From Phycisphaeraceae bacterium (lineage in GTDB: Bacteria > Planctomycetota > Phycisphaerae > Phycisphaerales > UBA1924): a stretch of DNA of 64,000 bases. A model generated the notes under the pieces. That model ran no database searches. It had not been told where the DNA came from and saw nothing but the letters and a program-made list of their open reading frames with translations. The translations under genes were made by a program, and so were the position numbers. The DNA is taken from contig JACKHA010000001.1 in NCBI GenBank assembly GCA_020639215.1, positions 124,001 to 188,000 on the forward strand. The letters are read 5' to 3'. Below are positions 59,405 to 64,000 of the stretch, in pieces. How positions within the stretch are numbered: position 1 is the stretch's first letter; each line of letters opens with the position of its first letter.

Positions 59405-62400
59405 ATGATGCGCGACACCACCACGGCAACCCTCGCTGGCATCGTCGGCACGCTCGTGCTGGTCGTCGCCGGTGCGCTGGCGTGGCAGTTCGCGTCGACC
59501 CGCGGCCAGGTCGTGACCGACGGCTCGCGGATCCGTGTCGCCGCCGACGACGCGCCGGTCCGCGAGGTGCTCTGGGAACCCGCCGACATCCTGCCAGACT
59601 GGATCAACGACCCCGGCGTGCCGGGCGACGCCGGGCGGGGCGAGGAGAACTACGAGCCGCGTCTCACCAATGACGGCAACCGCTTGCTGTTCGTCCGGGG
59701 GCGGGCCGGCGGCGGGGCCGACCTGTTCGGGGCCGAGCGCACGCGCGATGGCTGGGGCGAGCCGTTCCCGCTCGCGTCCATCAACACCGAAGACGCCGAC
59801 GAACTCGGCCCGGCCCTCACGGGCGACGGGCGCACGCTGTATTTCTATTCCGATCGGGCCGGGGGTCAGGGTGGCTACGACCTCTGGCTCGTGCGCCGCC
59901 TCGACGACCCAGAGGCGAGCCTGCGCGACGCCGAGTGGGGCGAGGCCCAGAACCTCGGGCCGCTGGTCAACAGCGCGTACAACGACTACGCCCCCGCGCC
60001 ATCGCCCGACGGCGCGACGCTCTACTTCGCCTCCAACCGCCCGCTGCCGGAAGAGCAGACGCACGACCCAAGCGACAACTGGCCCGCGACCGTGCGCGAG
60101 CAGATCGAGCGACGGACGTACGACCTGTACGCCGCCCCGCTTACGCCCCGCGGGCACGCGCTGGCCGAGCGTCTCGCGGCCCTGTGCACCGACGCCAACG
60201 AGGGCACGCCCGCGGTGAGCCCCGCCGGCGACTTCCTGTATTTCGCCTCGGACCGGGCCGGCGGCGCGGGCGGGCTGGACATCTACCGCGCTCGACTGCG
60301 CGACGGCGTCGCGCCCCGGGCCGAGGCCCTGGGCTGGCCCATCAACACGCCGGCGAACGAACTCGACCCCGCGCTGTCGATGCACGGCTTTGCGCTGCAC
60401 TTCTCCTCCGATCGGGCGCCGACCCCGGAGCATGCGGAAACCGATGGCGACTCGACCGGGACCGATGGGGCGACATCGGCCGAGCGTCCGCACGCGTACG
60501 CGATCTACTCCACCGTCTCCCGCGAGGTGTTCCGCGAGCGTGACCCGGTGCTGGCCGGGTTCGACTGGGCCGCGGCGTGGGGCGCGATCTGGCCCTGGCT
60601 GCTGCTGCTGGCGTTGCTCTTGCTTTTGCTCCTGTTGCTGCGCCGGTTCCTGCGCGACGAAGACCTCAAGCGCCGCTGGCGGACGCTGAGCCTGCTCGCC
60701 AAGTGCCTGATCCTGTCGCTGCTGCTGCACGCGCTGCTGGCGGCCCTGTTCACGGTCTGGTATGTCTCGGGCACGCTGGGCGGGGCGCTCCGCAGCGCGG
60801 GCGGCACGCGCGTGGCGCTGGTCTCGCGCAGCGTCGGGTCCGACCTGGCCTCGCAGATCCGCGGCAACCTCACCGAGGTCTCGTTCGAGGCCCAGCGGAC
60901 CGAGGCCCAGCGCGCGCGGCCCGATGTGCCATCGGAGGCCCGGCTCGTGCAGGCGTCGCTGGAGGCCCAGCGGGTCGAGGCCCGCGAGGCCCGCATGGAC
61001 TCGACACCGATCGAGATGGGCGAGTCGATGCCCGAGGCCCAGGCGCCCCGCTTCACGATGCGCGAGGTCGAGGCGGCGGCGAACGAGGCGCGGGAACTGG
61101 CGACGCCGGAGGCCAGCGCGGGCGAATCGGCGGCCGAATCCGAGTACCGGCCGCAGTCGCAGCGTGCGCCGGCTGCGGTGTCTCGTGAAGCGATCGCGCC
61201 ATCGGCGGGTGCCGCGGCGGCCACGTTCGAGACCGAATCCGTGCCGCTGACGGACCGCCCGCTGGCGACCGAGGCGGCGTCGAGCCACGGCGCCGCGCCC
61301 GCGGTCGAGGCGGCCCGGCGCAGCGACGTTTCGCTGGAGTTGGCGGTGCGCGACGCGACCGGACAGGAGGTCGCGACGCCGCAGGCTGCGACGGCACAGG
61401 CGGGCGGCGAGGCGGCGATGCCAACTGAGCCGCCCGGCACGAGCACACCGGTGCCGCGTGGCGGGGCGGACCCGACGCCCTCGTCGGGGGCGTCGCGGGC
61501 TTCGATCCAGGTCGAGTCGGTCCCAACGCAAGACGCGAGGCTGGCGTCGAGAGAGGCAGATGGCACGAGCGATGCGCACACGGCGCGCGTCGCGGTCCGG
61601 GCCGGCGGATCGGCGAGCGCAGTCGAGATCGAGCCGGCCACATCCGCCCCCGGAGTCTCCACGCCGATCGCAACCGAAGGGCGGGCCCGAGCCGAGGAGT
61701 CGCTCGCCGTCCGGTCGGTCCGCGCGGAGGTCGCCCAGGGCACGACCCAGCTGCCGAACTCGGCCGCAAGCACATCGGCGCGATCGGCCAGGCTCGAGCC
61801 GCAACAGGCGATGGCCAGTGAGGAGCGGTCGGTCGCGGCGACGGAGCGCGACGCCCCGGCCGCGCCGTCGGAGCGGGTGGTCGACGGACCGCGGGTGGCG
61901 GCGGGTGTGGACATCCCGAGCGGCGTCGCAACTGTTGCGACGGCGCTGCCGAGCGCGTCCGACAGCGCCGCGGTGCCGGAGGAGGCCTTGGCTGTTCGAG
62001 CCGCCCCTAGCGACGGCGCGCGGACGGATCGGCAGAGCGTCGATGCTCCGGCGAGGACTGTGGCTGGTTCGGCGACACTGACGCCCGAAACCGTTGTCCA
62101 GGATGCTGGCGCGACGAGCCTCGCAATTCGAAGTGCTCAGCCGATCGAGCCATCGTCGGTCCCCGCGATGGACGCTCCGTCCAACGCGGCCGTCGCGGTG
62201 GACCTGGGCCAAGCGACGCCGGCGATTTCAATCGACCTGCCGACCGCATCCGACGCCGGCACTCGGGGCGACGAGGCGGAGCATCCGCCCGCGGCGCGAA
62301 CCGCAGCGGGCGAATCCGTCGCCCGCGCGGACGTGGGGCCGCTCGCGCAGCTCGAGGTCGGCGTCGGAGGATCGGCGGCGTTGATGCCCGAGCGTGCCCC

Positions 62401-63328
62401 GCCGCAGAGCGACGATCGCGCGTCGCTGGCGACGAGCGATGATCGCGCGGGCGAAGCGAGCACGCGGTCGCCGATCGGTCCGCAGACGCCCCCGACGCCG
62501 CGCCTGGCGCTCGACACGCAGATCGCACCGATCACGATGCCGACGCTGGCGCTCCCAGTCTTCACGGAGGAACCGCCCGCGCCCGACCCAGGCGAAGCAC
62601 TTGGAACGCTCGCGGGCGTCGTGCGGGACGAGGCCACGGGCGAGCCGATCCAGCACGCCCGGGTTCGTCTCGACGTCACCGATGGCCCGCCCGCCACGGC
62701 CCGGACCGACGCACGCGGGCGGTACGAACTTGTCGTGCCGCGGGGGATCCCGAACAACGTCGCGGTATCAGTGGCCGCACGGGGCTACACGCCGGCGTCG
62801 ATCAACGTGCCGGCGGATGACATTGCGCGGGCCGAGCGGCGCGGGCGTCCGCTCGAGCGCGACTTCGAACTCTCGCCGCTCGACTGGGCGGTGGTCGCGA
62901 TCGAGGATGACCCCGAGGTCCACCACCTTGGCAACGACGAGTTCACGGGCCAGATCAACAGCCAGTTCCAGCGGTCCAGCGAGGGGCTGGTCTGGACGCG
63001 CGAGTTCTCGCTCGCGGGCGGGCAGATCGGCGCGGCCATCCGGGCCGCCGAACTCGTGCTGCTCGCCAAGGGCGCCCAAGCCGACAACCCGATCCGGATC
63101 AACGGGCGGATGGTCGCGGGGCGGATCGTGGACACGCCGCGCGACGGATCGTTCGGCGAGATGGTGTTCCCGTTCCCCACGGACTGGCTGCGCGAGGGCG
63201 CCAACACCATCGAGATCCGATCGGTGCGGGGCAGCAACGACCTGGACGACTTCGAGTTTGTCAACGTGCGCGTGCGCCTGCGACCCACCGGGCTGGTGGA
63301 AGAGCGGCTCGAGCGGGCGATCAAGTGA
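59405..63328 (+). CDS. Giant membrane protein: PD40 propeller, two TM helices, low-complexity stalk, CnaB-like domain
   Basis: A 1307-residue protein. An N-terminal anchor (about 11-31) leads to a PD40/TolB-like propeller with blades at about 82-165, 190-212, 260-297 and 317-340 (RLTNDGNRLLFVRG, PSPDGATLYFASNRP, SPAGDFLYFASDRAGG). Two transmembrane helices follow (about 396-414, almost all Leu, and 429-455), then about 600 residues of Ala/Glu/Ser/Thr-rich sequence, a carboxypeptidase-regulatory/CnaB-like domain (about 1066-1140, GVVRDEATGEPIQHARVRLD) and a final beta-rich domain (WLREGANTIEIRSVRG). TolB is a PD40 propeller in Tol systems, so this may be its membrane-tethered equivalent downstream of exbBD. 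The ATG at 59405 is adjacent to another at 59408. Confidence 0.85.
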   Translation: MMRDTTTATLAGIVGTLVLVVAGALAWQFASTRGQVVTDGSRIRVAADDAPVREVLWEPADILPDWINDPGVPGDAGRGEENYEPRLTNDGNRLLFVRGRAGGGADLFGAERTRDGWGEPFPLASINTEDADELGPALTGDGRTLYFYSDRAGGQGGYDLWLVRRLDDPEASLRDAEWGEAQNLGPLVNSAYNDYAPAPSPDGATLYFASNRPLPEEQTHDPSDNWPATVREQIERRTYDLYAAPLTPRGHALAERLAALCTDANEGTPAVSPAGDFLYFASDRAGGAGGLDIYRARLRDGVAPRAEALGWPINTPANELDPALSMHGFALHFSSDRAPTPEHAETDGDSTGTDGATSAERPHAYAIYSTVSREVFRERDPVLAGFDWAAAWGAIWPWLLLLALLLLLLLLLRRFLRDEDLKRRWRTLSLLAKCLILSLLLHALLAALFTVWYVSGTLGGALRSAGGTRVALVSRSVGSDLASQIRGNLTEVSFEAQRTEAQRARPDVPSEARLVQASLEAQRVEAREARMDSTPIEMGESMPEAQAPRFTMREVEAAANEARELATPEASAGESAAESEYRPQSQRAPAAVSREAIAPSAGAAAATFETESVPLTDRPLATEAASSHGAAPAVEAARRSDVSLELAVRDATGQEVATPQAATAQAGGEAAMPTEPPGTSTPVPRGGADPTPSSGASRASIQVESVPTQDARLASREADGTSDAHTARVAVRAGGSASAVEIEPATSAPGVSTPIATEGRARAEESLAVRSVRAEVAQGTTQLPNSAASTSARSARLEPQQAMASEERSVAATERDAPAAPSERVVDGPRVAAGVDIPSGVATVATALPSASDSAAVPEEALAVRAAPSDGARTDRQSVDAPARTVAGSATLTPETVVQDAGATSLAIRSAQPIEPSSVPAMDAPSNAAVAVDLGQATPAISIDLPTASDAGTRGDEAEHPPAARTAAGESVARADVGPLAQLEVGVGGSAALMPERAPPQSDDRASLATSDDRAGEASTRSPIGPQTPPTPRLALDTQIAPITMPTLALPVFTEEPPAPDPGEALGTLAGVVRDEATGEPIQHARVRLDVTDGPPATARTDARGRYELVVPRGIPNNVAVSVAARGYTPASINVPADDIARAERRGRPLERDFELSPLDWAVVAIEDDPEVHHLGNDEFTGQINSQFQRSSEGLVWTREFSLAGGQIGAAIRAAELVLLAKGAQADNPIRINGRMVAGRIVDTPRDGSFGEMVFPFPTDWLREGANTIEIRSVRGSNDLDDFEFVNVRVRLRPTGLVEERLERAIK

Positions 63329-63407
63329 GCCTCGCGAGCGGAACCTCCGGGGACTTGTCGCCCATCGGGAGGCGGGCCGCAAAGCGTTCAGCGGAACGGG
63401 GTCGGGG

Positions 63408-64000
63408 TTACACGAGCCGGTCCGTTCCCGTCTCCTTCAGGAACGCCGCGTCACGGGCGGATTGGTCCACCAGCCGCTCAACGTCCCCATCGCTCAGCCA
63501 CTCAAGGGACCGCAGCTTCTCGACCATCGCCTCGGGCATCGGCTCGTGGTTTTTCTCGTGCTTCGGGCGGCTCTTCCAAACGCGGTGCATCCACAGGTAC
63601 TGCTCGGGCGTGGCCCGCACCATGTCCTCCAGCGCCTTGCGGAACCGGGCGCAGATGTAGAACATCGGGTCCGGGTGGGCCCGCCACGTCTCGGCCTCAA
63701 AAAAGTCGCCCAGGGTCACGCGATACCGGAACGGACCCGCCTCCAGCACGCTGAAGCCCTCCCCCACCTGCCCGGGACGGGCCGCATCCGGCGCGTCGGG
63801 ACGGCGCGGATCGAGTCGCGTGGCCTGCCCCACCACCACCGTCGCGCCGAACTGCATCACGGTCAGGGCGATCGACTTGTACGTCGAGGCCAGGCGACCG
63901 AAGTACGGCACGAACACGCCGCGATCGCCCGCGTTCTGGTCGGCCACGAAGCCCAGGTGCCCGCCGCCCTGCACGATCCGGGGCATCTCGTGGATGGCGC
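63408..64000 (-). CDS. LpxL/HtrB-type lysophospholipid (lipid A) acyltransferase, 5' end outside window
   Basis: C-terminal 197 residues of a minus-strand gene that enters from beyond the right edge. AIHEMPRIVQGGGHLGFVAD, DQNAGDRGVFVPYFGRLAST and YLWMHRVWKSRPKHEKNHEP match the second half of the LpxL/LpxM family (DQxxxxRGVFVPFFG, PEQYLWxHRRWKxRP). The catalytic HxxxxD/E motif lies upstream, outside the window. These enzymes add secondary acyl chains to lipid A. Met at 63986 is internal, not the start. The gene is convergent with the PD40 gene, 79 bp away. Confidence 0.88.
   Translation of the reverse strand, partial: AIHEMPRIVQGGGHLGFVADQNAGDRGVFVPYFGRLASTYKSIALTVMQFGATVVVGQATRLDPRRPDAPDAARPGQVGEGFSVLEAGPFRYRVTLGDFFEAETWRAHPDPMFYICARFRKALEDMVRATPEQYLWMHRVWKSRPKHEKNHEPMPEAMVEKLRSLEWLSDGDVERLVDQSARDAAFLKETGTDRLV

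Noticed and set aside
58748..62212. A 1154-codon minus-strand frame
   Set aside because: Antisense to exbB, exbD and the PD40 protein; no recognisable domain.

Overview
This window is very GC-rich DNA with dense genes on both strands and short spacers. It most likely comes from a planctomycete of the Phycisphaerae/Phycisphaerales type. The signs are a PEP-CTERM-like C-terminus (APGALGVLGAAGL plus an Arg run), two secreted proteins ending in paired dockerin-like repeats that finish in Gly-Cys, BNR/Asp-box and beta-helix secreted proteins, a Tat-exported Gfo/Idh/MocA oxidoreductase, MreB, and an LpxL-type acyltransferase that implies a lipid A outer membrane. No tRNA, rRNA, CRISPR array, prophage or transposase gene was recognised.

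Layout. 1-5.4 kb: BNR lipoprotein (cut by the left edge), MreB and a short SecA homologue, all minus. 5.6-9.5 kb: PDZ protein, small membrane protein and cysS, plus. 9.7-14.7 kb: rpiB, a fusion of a YrdC/Sua5 domain with a YwlE-like phosphatase, a lipoprotein, glnS and a small protein, minus. 14.9-18.8 kb: oxidoreductase, PEP-CTERM protein and AbgT transporter, plus. 18.8-22.1 kb: two zinc-ribbon membrane proteins and a TlpA-like thioredoxin protein, minus. 22.3-29.2 kb: DUF3754/TMEM143-like protein, GxxExxY protein, beta-ketoacyl synthase, META lipoprotein, Eis-like acetyltransferase and FIST sensor. 29.3-40 kb: a large repeat protein, an H1-like-tail/TPR protein, an SPFH-SHOCT protein with a small coiled-coil partner, and, divergently, two tandem 850-residue zinc-ribbon/helical-repeat paralogues. 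40-47.4 kb: pyrD-asnB, a membrane-anchored HTH protein, a family 9 glycosyltransferase, and rplS-trmD-rpsP. 47.7-50.4 kb: two dockerin-tailed secreted proteins. 50.6-63.3 kb: a co-directional six-gene locus, blaI-blaR1-TPR-exbB-exbD-PD40/CnaB protein. 63.4-64 kb: lpxL-like gene cut by the right edge.

The most interesting things are these. (i) A hairpin-forming REP-like repeat lies in frame inside both cysS and glnS and is read in the same frame, giving GGPALQAG and GGPALRAG; relatives sit in spacers. (ii) A BlaI/BlaR1 pair with two visible 20-bp operators heads what looks like a rearranged Tol/Ton-like envelope system. (iii) An SPFH/coiled-coil pair is divergent from twin zinc-ribbon/helical-repeat proteins. 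(iv) A single-gene fusion of a diverged YrdC domain and a predicted protein-arginine phosphatase lies next to rpiB, matching the ywlC-ywlE-ywlF order of Bacillus. Functions are inferred from motifs read by eye; no database search was run.
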